A stretch of 64,000 bases of DNA from Polyangiaceae bacterium (GTDB taxonomy: Bacteria; Myxococcota_A; Polyangia; Polyangiales; Polyangiaceae): assembly GCA_019637295.1 (NCBI GenBank), contig JAHBVX010000002.1:558001-622000 (forward strand), given 5' to 3'. The notes beneath the pieces were generated by a model. That model did not search any database and was not told the DNA's origin. It was given only the letters and a program-made list of their open reading frames with translations. Position numbers and translations under genes: made by a program. Of the stretch, positions 19,001 to 26,528 are shown piece by piece. Numbering within the stretch: position 1 is the first letter of the stretch; each line of letters starts with the position of its first letter.

Positions 19001-21391
19001 ACGTCGGAGGCAGACCAAGCCGACCTCCATCACCGCTTGGGAGAGCTCCAGGCGCGTGAGTTCAACGAGCCCTCGCGGGCGCTGGCCTCGTTCCGGAGCG
19101 CCATCGAGCGCAAGGCGGACCATGAAGGAGCCATCGAGGAGCTGGAGAAGCTGACGAGTATTCGAGATCTCTTCGAGGAGGTGGTGGAGATCCTCGAGGG
19201 GGTGTATCGCGCTCGCGGAGCAACGGATCGCCTGGCTCGACTGTACGAGAAGCGCGTCGGCTTCGCGGAGAGCCCGGCGGAGCGCATCGACATGCGCAAG
19301 AGCCTGGCCAAGGTTCTGGAGAACGACTGCTCCGACGCTCAGTCGGCGCAGCGGGTCCTGCAGCAGGGCTTGTCCGACGACCCGAGCGATGCTGCCTTGG
19401 TGGACGAAATCGAGCGCCTCGCTCAGCTCACCGGTAACTGGGAGGGAGCGGCTGCCGCGCTGCGCTCGGCGCTCGAGGAGCGAAGCGAGTTGCCTGGCGA
19501 AACCGCGCGGGATCTGGCCGTGCGGCTAGCGACCTGGCAACGAGACAAGATCGAGGATCCGGCGGCCGCGGAGGGGTCGTTGCTCAAGGCGCTCGGCTTC
19601 GATCCAGGCAACGACGAAGTACTGGTGTTGCTCGAGTCCATCCAGCGCGCACCCGGTCGAGCTCGCGATTTGGTCAGCACCTTGCGCAAGCGCGCGGCCA
19701 TCAGCCTGGATGAGCAGCGCCGAGAGGACTTCTACCGTGAAGCCAAGCAGCTCGCGGACGACCTAAACGATCAAGCTCTGGCGGAGGAGGTCCTTCGAGA
19801 GCTCATCGGTCATGACGACACCAACCTCTGGGCCCTCGGCCAGCTCACGGAGCTGCGTCGCGCCGCCGGAGACTGGCAGGAAACCTTCGCCTTGTTGGTG
19901 CGGCGCAGCGACGTCCGGGCCGACGGCGGTGTGCTCAAGGATCTGCGACACCAGGCGGCCCGTATCGCTCGGGAGCAATTGGCCAAACCGGGAGCGGCGA
20001 TCGACCTCTATCAGCAGTTGTTCGAAGACGACCCCGACGACAAGGACGCCTCGTCAGCGCTCAGAGAGCTGTACGCTGCCGAGTCTCGGTGGGACGAGCT
20101 GAGTCGCCTGATCGAGCGCCTGGTCGAGCTGACCGACCGCCCCGAGGAGCGCACTGCCTTGCGCATCGCGCTCGCGCGGCTGCAGGTCGAGCAGTTCAAG
20201 GCGACCGACTCGGCGATCGAGTCGCTCAAGACGGTCCTGGAAGAGAGCCCCGGCGAGAACGACGCCGTGGTGCTGCTCTCGGAGCTGTACGAGTCCACCC
20301 AGCGCGACGAAGAACTCGCCGAGCTGCTCTCGGAGCAGATCACCCGCGCTCGCGAGCGCGGCGACTTGGACGCGGAGCTGACCTTCCAGGTGCGTCTGGG
20401 CGAGATCTTCGAGTCCCGCCTGAACGATCGCGAGAAGGCAGTACAGACCTACCGCGCCGTACTCGAGCGCAGCCCCGAGCATCGCGGTGCGCTCGGCTCC
20501 CTGGCGCGTCTGCTCGCCGCGCTCGGCCAACACTCCGACTCCGGTGATGTCCTCGAGAAGTTGCTAGCCATGAGCGAGGGCGAGGAGGCGCTGAGGCTCG
20601 CGCTCGAGCTCGCTGACACGCGACAGGGCGCCGGGGACGCGGCGGGCGTGGTCCGTGCGCTCGAGCGTGGGCTCGATGTGGACCGCCGCAGCGGTGACCT
20701 GCGCACCCGACTAGCGGCGCTGTACGAGAAGGCCGGCGACTTCGACAAGCTTGCCGAGTTCGTGGCGGAAGACGCGACCCTGGCCGAGGATGCTGCCATC
20801 CAGGTCACCCTGCTGCGCAAGGCGGCTGCCATCCACACGCGTTCGAGAAAGGACCCGAGTCGGGCGGCTGAGGTCTTGCAACGCGCGCTTGAGCTCCGGT
20901 CCGATGATCGCGAGCTGATGCTCGAGCTGTGTGACGCGCTCTCTGCGTCCGGTCGCGGCAAGGAGGCGGCGGAAGTGCTGGAGAAGATCGTGGAGAGTTA
21001 TGGCGGCAAGCGCTCAAAGGAGCTGGGCGAGATCCACCGACGCCTCGCCGACGCCTACCTCGCCGACGGTCAGACCGAGCGGGCTCTGGAGGAGCTCGAC
21101 AAGGCCTTCCGCATCGAGCCGGGAAACATCAGCGTACTTCACAAGCTGGGCACGGTGGCCCTCGCTGCGGGGGACATGAAGAAGGCGCAACAAATGTTCC
21201 GCGCTCTGCTGCTGCAGAAGTTGGAGGCCGACAGTCCCATCACCAAGGCCGAGGTGTTCCTCCACTTGGGAGAGGTCCACGAGGGTCTAGGCGAGAAGAG
21301 CAAGGCAGTTCAGATGTACGAGCGAGCTGTCCAGAGCGATGACAACCTGGCTCGCGCCAAGGAGAAGCTGGCTGCGCTCAAGGGGAGCTGA
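10055..21391 (+). CDS. giant cytoplasmic TPR-repeat protein (3778 residues)
   Basis: One uninterrupted frame of 11.3 kb built almost wholly of helical TPR-like repeats. A composite unit of about 100-110 residues recurs throughout: a helix pair ending in LYE or LLERR, a stretch like LRxxIAxIYEExLxDxxxAIxAYRRVLELDP, then ALxxLYxxxxRWxDL. No signal peptide, transmembrane segment or enzymatic domain was recognised, so it is expected in the cytosol as a large superhelical scaffold. A Lys-rich linker (KKKKKGKKKG, about residues 897-907) interrupts the array after the first quarter. The protein is very acidic elsewhere. The last repeats (about 3640 onward) match canonical 34-residue TPRs more closely. 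It is followed 7 bases later by a DUF374 acyltransferase. A related repeat style occurs in the kinase-TPR protein at 47289-52616. The role is unknown. Confidence 0.9.
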   Translation: MHAETIRTALGQLQEDPDTTQPWEALAASLQAEDRAESAEELLPLLHAARHKHVERGESDAVARLLALEIDLARGSDAEVPLLRERARVLRDELLDDEGAAAELERLLERAPGDSSATEALEDARSKRSKWRELVTTYTAEAEQAPDDVYKSSMLMRASEMELRFAGPDADPDGVLGRLEQAVRLDPTNVRAGRILEHVYRRAERWQDVASALERMADRGESPVDRFAARVRLARVWRYRLQDEARASRAYDLLQRERPDFPEAMAFLAEFYERAERWDDLVGLYERDLASKGHSSAERLGDMLQIAMLFWKKAARPKEAEVWFDRIAKVEPLHPGMIAFYREHAVELGQEGRLIEILTNAQRAMKDGPEKSQISAEIARLAEGQANAQKAIEQYKGILRQDPDNAEARDALKRLYRQTQGYNALVELLRQHLERVGADDYETRLRILREVATVYRQFIKSDTALVSVLNQIVQLDEKLDENDVDEVRELVGLYEKLGRWRDLLTNQLRLAEITSDTEEKKDLYRAAARRWLEQFSNVQNATEAYESLLALEPTDREARERLHELYRKRRAWPSLFELFEKELASAQGTAQVPLLQEMAQLAAERLGKPAEAVALYRRILELDPSRSEVLDALERHAERSRDFATLADVLERRVDLAVDDEARLASLVRLGGVYADQLKDAERATSAWRRVLELSPGHHRALRVLREAYLETGDYDGLEQLYGSQDDWEGLAEVLSNAADRAKDDASKVELSNRAARVYEDRLNQPDRAFRSYERILATQPSNVAAAQKLIPLYERDDKWARLPALYELVASQSDADAQVEVYKKIVDITANRLSDRKAAAAYARKAYEIAPARADVLASFEQASRDAGAFEPFVQALEGRLASLDDAPSAVDDGASKKKKKGKKKGEAPTAGSGESSEERRGLELLLARVYTDDLGRSDDAVSVYKRLLERTPSDAEAASLLEVLLRRSDQRDDLRWLLDLQISHQEDVAERARRLAEWAALEEDVFQDPERAIALHRRVLELDPDHLPTLTALSRLLLALGDASAAATVIEHHRDLLTGEERAVREAQLAQLYLARQEDHSRALDAAVRALELMPAHGPAVTVLEKLMEDPAMRARAAEVLAEQYAAGGEARREAEALAVMLAQATDAEERRALITRLADVHEDKLDSHASALDVLLRGVREFPADLSFWERANSLSVLASRPTELAEAFREVLASPLDAELEAELCERAARFHEERLGDPIGATPYLERVLERQPGNEQAFSRLKDILTAAERWTELESLYDKATAATEDVSRRIEMLVEVALICEEIIEDAAKATAYYERIVELDSLHEASMRALDRLYAQQERFADLAVLIERRLEAAAGDDLLELKLRLSRLFLERLHQPEKAALHVEDVLRERINDYEGRELAERMLDIGSLRNQAARMLEAVYEARNETRDLVRVLAIRLTELDKEAAAKGETELSDDRRDILRRIAAASDERLHDDEGALDALARLVPSDPLDSDARARLLDIGRRLGAHARVAQVLTESAARADTPGLQGEVLMQVARLYEDQLNSPAQAEETYRRVLSLDETDADLVLPAARALERNYVASSKPRELAEVLRVQVKLEQDGDTRKQLLGRLGELCQSVLDDVPGAIEAWRMRTEEVAADEEALAALDALYEKSEQWRELVETLARRREATEDQNQRRQLLVRTAEVLSARLDNVSEAIDAWRAVIDEYGPDDESLRALEGLLARAEEWQELGDTYERHLELVESDADRLTLLSKLGELRSEHLHDLEGALEVYRRSLTLEPSHAPSRQALERMLGLEDRPAKREAAEILHPIYEADGEHERLLRVVEIEVETSEDLDEKLESLQKAITIAEDALSDASRAFVHAEAGVRAAAGHADLGPWLAHVERLANKTERQADFVKLLCQVAPDIFDGDIQLDVLLKIADTARHRLADRELAREYYQKGLELRPDDSRALTALESLYEEAGDAPHLLEILERRADVVESEAEKKQLMFRRARLLSDVLEDNARAIEVYQNVLDLGLEPDAIDALESLFTLEERWADLVELYERQVDAGPSDVAELRVKMAQVLAHRLGDMARAFDELEAALEQDRNHSAAIAELEKLLEKAPEPEHRARAAAMLEPVYLTRADFDRVMAAISARLDFEQEPEERRELLSRLAQLYEEQKEDYVAALETTAKLLAEDASSKETLAELERLAKVAGAEKRLAEIYADRLGDGVLDDEDTARLARRTGELFAQLGDLDRALGFYRRALAFEPESRELFDAADDILRRTNRHEERVEHYRKGLDHRYEPAERLAALHTIAELLRGELGRPEEAIEVYRSALEVEERDPRALDALTELYRAAARHSDLAEHYSMRAELAEAPSEAAAHRLELARLLRDQLGDHDRAIDQLEEIVRSVPANADAIKELENLLDDERFKERVVEILRPLYEGADDWRRLIKLNEERYALAEVPSERVQVLRETAELWEQRGGDLERARRALGAAFGIDPDDADVRAELERLVQATGQWDSLATAFTNALQSHPGLASEREILARLAEVHDRHRDDPRAALAAYARLREIDESDPAPLAKMEELATLLSDWTVLVKVLHAKAEIALEDEERASLWRRVAEAKRDMLEDPAGAMEAYERALEFEPDSAFTVDCLIALREEHGEPEALADLLQRRVELTTDSEDADLRYELLVQAAKVHEQKLSDRGRAIEALVQALAARPDDATVIAELGRLYRAEQLWPELLENLRLVASRATDVTERATIRREIGDILAAQLSAWDDALEAYRLVLEDVPTDTAATEQVLIIGREHEDLRDAVAEVLVPALQRAENWAALVEVLELRLSIETEPTTRAATLVRIAEVQESQLSNHEQALGAVLRALAERPDADDIHQLAEKLAASSRGFGRYADTLAERAGSTFDPDVAKELFFRLGRIAEERLEDPARAIEAYSRAIEQAGDQPELLAALDRLYLSTRDFSALADILERRAIAETSEADQADLHHRLGELQAREFNEPSRALASFRSAIERKADHEGAIEELEKLTSIRDLFEEVVEILEGVYRARGATDRLARLYEKRVGFAESPAERIDMRKSLAKVLENDCSDAQSAQRVLQQGLSDDPSDAALVDEIERLAQLTGNWEGAAAALRSALEERSELPGETARDLAVRLATWQRDKIEDPAAAEGSLLKALGFDPGNDEVLVLLESIQRAPGRARDLVSTLRKRAAISLDEQRREDFYREAKQLADDLNDQALAEEVLRELIGHDDTNLWALGQLTELRRAAGDWQETFALLVRRSDVRADGGVLKDLRHQAARIAREQLAKPGAAIDLYQQLFEDDPDDKDASSALRELYAAESRWDELSRLIERLVELTDRPEERTALRIALARLQVEQFKATDSAIESLKTVLEESPGENDAVVLLSELYESTQRDEELAELLSEQITRARERGDLDAELTFQVRLGEIFESRLNDREKAVQTYRAVLERSPEHRGALGSLARLLAALGQHSDSGDVLEKLLAMSEGEEALRLALELADTRQGAGDAAGVVRALERGLDVDRRSGDLRTRLAALYEKAGDFDKLAEFVAEDATLAEDAAIQVTLLRKAAAIHTRSRKDPSRAAEVLQRALELRSDDRELMLELCDALSASGRGKEAAEVLEKIVESYGGKRSKELGEIHRRLADAYLADGQTERALEELDKAFRIEPGNISVLHKLGTVALAAGDMKKAQQMFRALLLQKLEADSPITKAEVFLHLGEVHEGLGEKSKAVQMYERAVQSDDNLARAKEKLAALKGS

Positions 21392-21398
21392 GGTGCGC

Positions 21399-22037
21399 AT
21401 GCGTCACCTCCTGGGCCAAGTGTTGGGCTGGGTGGTGCGCTTGTGGGTACTCACCTGGCGCGTTCGCGTCATCGCTCCGCGGGAGCTACGGGTCGCGAGT
21501 TCAGGTCGGGTGGTGGCGTTCTGGCACGGTCTGCAGATGGGCTTGCTCGCGCTCGAGCGGTCTCGTCCCGTCACTGCCCTGGTGAGCCACTCTCCCGACG
21601 GCGAGCTGCAGTCCGGCGTGATGACGGCGTTGGGGCTGACCGTGGTGCGGGGCTCGAGCTCTCGGGGTGGAGCCCGGGGCTACCGCGCGCTGCTCGCGGC
21701 GCTTGCGAACGGCCACGACGTTGCCATGGCCGTCGACGGGCCGCGCGGACCGCGCGGCGTGGTCAAGCCCGGTGCACTCGGCGCTGCGATTCACGCGCGC
21801 GCTCCGCTCATCCCGGCCGCGGCCTGGTCCCGTCACGCCATCGTGCTCGGGCGCTCCTGGGACCACTTTCGAATCCCGCTACCGTTCGCCCGCGTCGTGC
21901 TTTGTCTCGGCGCGCCGATCGCCCCGACGCGGGCACGAAGCGAGCCTGCGCTCGTGGCCCGCGCCATCGATCGCTGTGTAGCGCGGGCGAAGCGGCGCTT
22001 CGCGCTGGCGAGTCGCTCCCCGAGGAGCGCCGCATGA
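21399..22037 (+). CDS. DUF374 lysophospholipid acyltransferase-family protein
   Basis: 212 residues. The DUF374 hallmarks are present in order: FWHGLQMG, SHSPDGELQSG, RGSSSRGGARGYRALL, then AMAVDGPRGPRGVVKPGA. DUF374 proteins belong to the glycerolipid/LPLAT acyltransferase superfamily and are predicted to acylate a lipid or lipid A-like acceptor at the inner membrane; a hydrophobic N-terminal helix (about residues 4-18) fits that location. ATG 21399 is preceded by GAGG at about 6 bases; an in-frame GTG at 21393 is an alternative. It follows the giant TPR gene by 7 bases and overlaps the aminotransferase start by 4 bases, so the three are probably co-transcribed. Confidence 0.85.
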   Translation: MRHLLGQVLGWVVRLWVLTWRVRVIAPRELRVASSGRVVAFWHGLQMGLLALERSRPVTALVSHSPDGELQSGVMTALGLTVVRGSSSRGGARGYRALLAALANGHDVAMAVDGPRGPRGVVKPGALGAAIHARAPLIPAAAWSRHAIVLGRSWDHFRIPLPFARVVLCLGAPIAPTRARSEPALVARAIDRCVARAKRRFALASRSPRSAA

Positions 22038-22903
22038 GTACCGTCGTGTCGATCGACGGGGAGGTGTTCGCGCCCGAGGATGCCAAGGTGAGCGTGTTCG
22101 ATCGCGGGTTCTTGTACGGGGACTCCGTGTTCGAGACGATACGCACCTACGGTGCGCGGCCGTTCCGCCTCGCTGAGCACCTCGCGCGCCTCGCCGACAG
22201 CGCCGAGCGAGTCTTCATCGAGCTGCCCGTGGGGCTCGAGCAACTGGCCGAGGAAGTGCAGGGCACCATCGCGCTCGCTGGCAATCCAGAGAGCTACGTT
22301 CGGTTGATGGTCACGCGAGGCAGCGGGCCACTCGGTCTCGACAGCGGGTTTCGAGCCCACCCGACTCGGGTGATCATCACGGGGCCGCTAGCGCCGCCGC
22401 CCCCAGAGGCGTACACCGACGGCATTGGCGTGATCACCTTTCAGACTCAGCGCGTGATCGAGTCGACGGATGCTGCGGGTGCCAAGGTTGGGAACTACTT
22501 GGTCGTCGTGCTCGCGCTGCGCAAGGCGCGAGAGCAAGGCGCGGCCGAGGCGCTGATCGTTGACGGCAGCGGCTCGGTGGCGGAGGGCGGTAGCTCCAAC
22601 GTCTTCGCCCACTTGGACGGCTCGTGGGTGACTCCGCCACTCGACATCGGCATCTTGGCCGGCATCACCCGCGCGACAATCCTCGCTGCCTGCTCGGCGC
22701 ACGCCGTGCCGGTCCGAGAGGAGCGACTGAGCGTGAGCGACCTCCACCGCGCGGCCGAGGTGTTCATTTGTTCGAGCATTCGCGAGGTCATCCCGGTGGT
22801 CCGGGTGGACGGCCAGGCGGTGGGCGACGGCCGTCCGGGCCCTCGGACGCGGCTCGTCTCCGAGCTATTCTCGCAGGCGGTCGCGGAGAGCATGGGCGGT
22901 TGA
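22034..22903 (+). CDS. PLP-dependent class IV aminotransferase (IlvE/DAT/PabC family)
   Basis: 289 residues with fold-type IV features: DRGFLYGDSVFETIR near the N-terminus, the PLP lysine Lys151 in AKVGNYL, and the late motif EGGSSNVFA ... PPLDIGILAGITRATIL. The family transfers amino groups on branched-chain amino acids or D-amino acids, or acts as aminodeoxychorismate lyase. The motifs fit a branched-chain aminotransferase-like enzyme best but do not settle the substrate. ATG 22034 overlaps the upstream stop (ATGA) and has GAGGAG before it. It converges with bioA, with 3 bases between stops. Two PLP aminotransferases tail to tail is probably coincidental. Confidence 0.9.
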   Translation: MSTVVSIDGEVFAPEDAKVSVFDRGFLYGDSVFETIRTYGARPFRLAEHLARLADSAERVFIELPVGLEQLAEEVQGTIALAGNPESYVRLMVTRGSGPLGLDSGFRAHPTRVIITGPLAPPPPEAYTDGIGVITFQTQRVIESTDAAGAKVGNYLVVVLALRKAREQGAAEALIVDGSGSVAEGGSSNVFAHLDGSWVTPPLDIGILAGITRATILAACSAHAVPVREERLSVSDLHRAAEVFICSSIREVIPVVRVDGQAVGDGRPGPRTRLVSELFSQAVAESMGG

Positions 22904-22906
22904 CGT

Positions 22907-24202
22907 TCACAGGACCTCTCGAATGCTCTCGGCGAGGATGTGCAGCAGTTCATCGAGGTCGGTGTCGGGGATGTTGAGCGGCGGCGTCACGTAGACCACG
23001 TTGCCCAGGGGTCTCAGGTACGCGCCCCGGCGCCGGGCTGCTTCGCACACCAGCGCGCCCGCACGCGAGAGATATCCTGCGGGCCCGGCCAGGTCGAGGG
23101 CGCCGATCATCCCGAGCGTGCGCACGTGCTCGACGCCCCGGAGCTCACGAAGCCCCTCGAAGCCGCGAGCCAGTCTCACGGCCTTGTCCCGCGCGCGGGC
23201 GAGGATGTCCTCGTCGTGATAGACGCGCAGCACTTCGCAAGCGACGGCCGCGCCCAGTGGATTACCGCAGAAGGTGTGCCCGTAGTAGAACGCCCGCTCG
23301 GGGGCACCGAGAAAACCCTGGAAGATCCGCTCGGACACCAGCGTGGCCGCCATCGGCAGCATGCCTCCGGAGAACCCCTTGGCGGTGCAGCAGAGATCGG
23401 GGGTCACGCCCGCGTGCTCCGAAGCCCAGAACGGGCCGGTGCGTCCGTAGCCGGTGAACACCTCGTCCAGCACGAGCAGTACGTCATGTCGTGTGGTCAC
23501 CTCCCGCGCCCTTGCGAGCAGGGAGGGGTCGTACAGGCGCATTCCAGCAGCGCCCTGGACCACGGGCTCGAGCACGACCGCCGCGAGCGTGTCCGCCTCG
23601 CGCTCCACGATCTGTGAGAGCGAAGCGAATGCGTGCTCGTGAGCTGCGGCGTTCCGGGGGACGTGGACGCAGTCCAGCACGACCGAAGCGAACGGTCGCC
23701 GAAAGACCTCCACGCCCCCCAGTGCCGTTGCGCCCAGGGTCTCGCCGTGGAACGCGCCTTCGAGGGCGACGAAGCGCGTGCGCTCTGGGCGTCCGTTCTG
23801 CGACCAGAACTGCAGCGCCAGCTTCAGCGCTACCTCCACGGCGGTAGACCCGTTGTCGCTCAGGAACACGCGGCTCAGACCCGCAGGGGCCACCCGAGCG
23901 AGCAGCTGCGCGAGGCGCACCGCCGGCTCGTGCGTGATGCCAGCGAGCGCGACGTGCTCCATGCGTCCCACCTGGTCGATGAGGGCCTGAACCAAGCGCG
24001 GGTGGCGATGACCGAGCAGCGCGGTCCACCAGGAAGCGTTGCCGTCGACATAGCTGCGGCCCTCCGCGTCGTACAGGCGCGAGCCCTCGGCGCGCACCAC
24101 CACCAGCGGAGACTCCTGCTCGATGTAGCGTTGCATCGGCGTGTAGGGGTGCCACAAGTGGCGCTTATCGAGCGCGATGAGCTCCCGTGCGCGTGTCGTC
24201 AT
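22907..24202 (-). CDS. bioA: adenosylmethionine-8-amino-7-oxononanoate aminotransferase
   Basis: 431 residues. A fold-type I, class III PLP aminotransferase of biotin synthesis, converting 7-keto-8-aminopelargonate to 7,8-diaminopelargonate with S-adenosylmethionine as amino donor. BioA-type features are HLWHPYTPM near the N-terminus, DGNASWWTALLGH at the substrate side, LDEVFTGYGRTG, the PLP lysine in CTAKGFSGGMLPMA, and GHTFCGNPLGAAVA. The length is normal. ATG 24200-24202 overlaps the histidine-kinase stop by 4 bases, so it is translated last in a lipoprotein > kinase > bioA operon. No other biotin gene is in the window. Confidence 0.95.
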   Translation of the reverse strand: MTTRARELIALDKRHLWHPYTPMQRYIEQESPLVVVRAEGSRLYDAEGRSYVDGNASWWTALLGHRHPRLVQALIDQVGRMEHVALAGITHEPAVRLAQLLARVAPAGLSRVFLSDNGSTAVEVALKLALQFWSQNGRPERTRFVALEGAFHGETLGATALGGVEVFRRPFASVVLDCVHVPRNAAAHEHAFASLSQIVEREADTLAAVVLEPVVQGAAGMRLYDPSLLARAREVTTRHDVLLVLDEVFTGYGRTGPFWASEHAGVTPDLCCTAKGFSGGMLPMAATLVSERIFQGFLGAPERAFYYGHTFCGNPLGAAVACEVLRVYHDEDILARARDKAVRLARGFEGLRELRGVEHVRTLGMIGALDLAGPAGYLSRAGALVCEAARRRGAYLRPLGNVVYVTPPLNIPDTDLDELLHILAESIREVL

Positions 24203-25698
24203 GAGCGACGCTCCGGCTGCGCTCCCGGCTCGACCGGCAGGTGCAGGGTCGCCGTCGTCCCCTCGCCCGGGGTCGTCTCGATGGTGAACTTGCCGCTGTG
24301 GGCCTCGGCGATGCGTTGCACGATGGGCAGCCCCAGCCCCGTCCCGCTGGGCCTGGTGGTGAAGAACGGATCCAGCGCGCGGCTCAGCACGTCGTCGCTC
24401 ATCCCCTGTCCCGTGTCGGAGACCTGGATCCGAACCATGTCCGATCCCTGGGGATCGCGGTCGATCACGATGTGGACGTCCCCGCCCGTGGGCATGGCCT
24501 GGCAGGCGTTCTCCACGAGGTTGTCGATGGCGAGGCGGAGCAGGGCTGGATCCGCCAGTACGTGGCTCGGCGCACCTTCGCGGGCGCTGACCACTACGCG
24601 GTGCTCCGTGGCGAGGGATTGGGTTCGCTGGGCGAGGTCGAGGAGCGACGCCGTCGTGCACTCCACATGGACTGGCCGGGCGAAGCGCAACAGGTCCGTC
24701 ACCAGCCGGTTGAGCCTCGCGGTCTCTTCGTCCACGATGTCCAGCAGTGTGGCGCGATCGCTGTCGCCAAGGCCGTTGCGGCGCAGTCCAGCGACCGCGT
24801 TCATGATGATCGCCAGCGGGTTGCGCACCTCGTGCGCGATGGCGGCTGCCAGCTCGCCAACGGTCGCCAGGTCACGCTTGTGCTCGAGTTCGCCCTGGAC
24901 GACGACCAACTCCGCGTGCGAGTGGCGCAGCTCTTCGGTGGTGCGCTCGAGATCCGTGGCTGCTTGCTCGAGCGCTCCAGCAGCGCGCCCGTAGCGGAAG
25001 AGGAGCGTGGACGCGAAGCCGAACGCGTAGATCATGAAGGCGTGCGGCAGGAGATAGAACATGAGCGTGTTCTTGCCCAGCAGCACGAGGGAGTCGTTGA
25101 TGACGGCCAGTCCGAGCACAATGAGACCCACGCACGGAGTGAGCGCTTCGCGTCGACCGGCCCAAAAGGCCCGCAGCACGAGCACGGCGCAGGCGAATAC
25201 GCTTGCACCCGCCACGAGGTAGAACGATGACGCCACGAGGGAGGGAGTTGCGCGCATGTGCACGACGGAGACGCCGAAGCGCGTGATCTCGGTGGGCGTG
25301 ACGCTGCCCGGGAGCCACCAATCGCCGAGCACGAGGAACGCGAGGTAGCAGAGGGACATGAGGTAGCCGGCGGCGATCACCTGGTTCGAACGCGGGATAC
25401 TCACGAAGCGGAGCACGAAGTGCAGGTTGAAGGCCGCGGCGCTGATGGTGCCTGCGTGAGCCACCGTGGAAGGTCTGAGCCAGGCGCCTGGGGTAGCTAC
25501 CCCGTAGCCCCAGGCGATGGCGGCCGTGGCCACCGCGAGCGCCAGGCACAGCGCCGAGAACGAGAGGTAGTCCCGCTCGCGCCGGCCGAGCGCCCAGGCC
25601 AAGGCAAAGAAGGCCGCGTTGGCCACCTGGGCCGTGGCCCAGGCGGCGAGCACGCCGATCAGGAGCAGGGCGCCTGGACTCGCCTGTGGCGGGATCAC
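24199..25698 (-). CDS. membrane sensor histidine kinase with seven-helix N-terminus
   Basis: 499 residues from GTG 25696-25698, which overlaps the lipoprotein stop by 4 bases. Residues 1-235 form about seven hydrophobic segments, a coiled coil covers about 240-280, then HisKA with phospho-acceptor His289 in AHEVRNPL, and HATPase with N box NLVENACQAM, DTGQGM and GTGLGL. There is no receiver or PAS domain. The catalytic core resembles NtrB-type kinases that partner NtrC-family regulators. No response regulator gene adjoins it; the nearest is the sigma-54 activator at 31679, about 6 kb away and in a different unit, so pairing is only a possibility. The signal may be membrane-borne or detected with the upstream lipoprotein. 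Confidence 0.93.
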   Translation of the reverse strand: MIPPQASPGALLLIGVLAAWATAQVANAAFFALAWALGRRERDYLSFSALCLALAVATAAIAWGYGVATPGAWLRPSTVAHAGTISAAAFNLHFVLRFVSIPRSNQVIAAGYLMSLCYLAFLVLGDWWLPGSVTPTEITRFGVSVVHMRATPSLVASSFYLVAGASVFACAVLVLRAFWAGRREALTPCVGLIVLGLAVINDSLVLLGKNTLMFYLLPHAFMIYAFGFASTLLFRYGRAAGALEQAATDLERTTEELRHSHAELVVVQGELEHKRDLATVGELAAAIAHEVRNPLAIIMNAVAGLRRNGLGDSDRATLLDIVDEETARLNRLVTDLLRFARPVHVECTTASLLDLAQRTQSLATEHRVVVSAREGAPSHVLADPALLRLAIDNLVENACQAMPTGGDVHIVIDRDPQGSDMVRIQVSDTGQGMSDDVLSRALDPFFTTRPSGTGLGLPIVQRIAEAHSGKFTIETTPGEGTTATLHLPVEPGAQPERRS

Positions 25699-26513
25699 GG
25701 CGAGCCTGGCGTGGGCGCATCGCGATTGACGGTGATCACTCGCTGCTGTTGAACGCTGCCGCCGTCGACGAAGCGCGCCTGGACCGTCACGCGAAAGTCG
25801 CCGCTCGTCAAATTCGTGGCGCGAACCGGGGTCAGCTCGGACAACGCGAGCTCGCCAGTTCGGCCTTCGCCTTCGATGGTGACGCGGTAGCCATCAGGCG
25901 CAAGGCGCCGCTCACGTGCAAACGACAGGACCGAGTCAATCCAGACCTCGGCAGCTGGGCCGTTGTACGTACCACCGGGAGCGAGCAGGTAGAGCGCCGT
26001 CGGCGGCTCCCCGCGCTGCTCACGCGACTCGACCCAGAAGCGGACCGCCGCGAAGGTCGTGCGGGACGCGCTGCGGTCCGTGGCGAGTCGGCGGCCGTGC
26101 TCGTCCACCACGGCGGCGATGACCCAATGCACGCCAGGTGACAGCTCGCGCTCCGCCGGCAAGAGTTCGGCGAGGGCGACCGAGTCGGCGTCGACGGGCC
26201 TCGGGCGCTCGTCGTCGAGCGCGACGACCAAACGCCCGACCGGGGCGGCGTCCTCGCGCTTGAATCGGATGCGGTAGGCGGCCGCCTTGCCGGCGGGGAT
26301 GCGCTGCTCCGCATAGGGGAAGCGGATCTCCACGAACCCGCCGGCAGCCCCGCGCGGCGCTGCTTCGAGGGCCCAGGGCTCCCGCGCCGGGCTCACCTCG
26401 GTCGGCTCGGAGGTCGGCGTGGGCGCGGGCCGGGTCGCTGCGGCGGGCGCCGGAGCCGGGCCCGCAGCACTGCCGGTCGCGCAGCCGACCAGCAGAGTGA
26501 GCGAGGCCGCCAT
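25695..26513 (-). CDS. lipoprotein of unknown function, first gene of the kinase-bioA operon
   Basis: 272 residues. Signal peptide MAASLTLLVGC with a short lipobox (Val-Gly-Cys11), followed by an Ala/Pro/Thr-rich stalk to about residue 45. The rest is beta-rich and soluble with no recognised family; several strands of the form WVIAAVVDEHGRRL suggest immunoglobulin-like folds. ATG 26511-26513 was chosen because an open frame extending 15 residues further would start inside the candidate promoter. It overlaps the sensor kinase by 4 bases, so it could be a periplasmic input module for that kinase (inference from gene order only). Confidence 0.75.
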   Translation of the reverse strand: MAASLTLLVGCATGSAAGPAPAPAAATRPAPTPTSEPTEVSPAREPWALEAAPRGAAGGFVEIRFPYAEQRIPAGKAAAYRIRFKREDAAPVGRLVVALDDERPRPVDADSVALAELLPAERELSPGVHWVIAAVVDEHGRRLATDRSASRTTFAAVRFWVESREQRGEPPTALYLLAPGGTYNGPAAEVWIDSVLSFARERRLAPDGYRVTIEGEGRTGELALSELTPVRATNLTSGDFRVTVQARFVDGGSVQQQRVITVNRDAPTPGSP

Positions 26514-26528
26514 CCGGTGCACCGCCTG

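Noticed and set aside
10055-21391. Repetitive look of this stretch (many GAGCTCGAG-like words) suggesting a DNA repeat or CRISPR-like array
   Set aside because: It is a single open frame of TPR helices rich in Glu-Leu-Glu; the similarity is at protein level and there are no spaced identical repeats.
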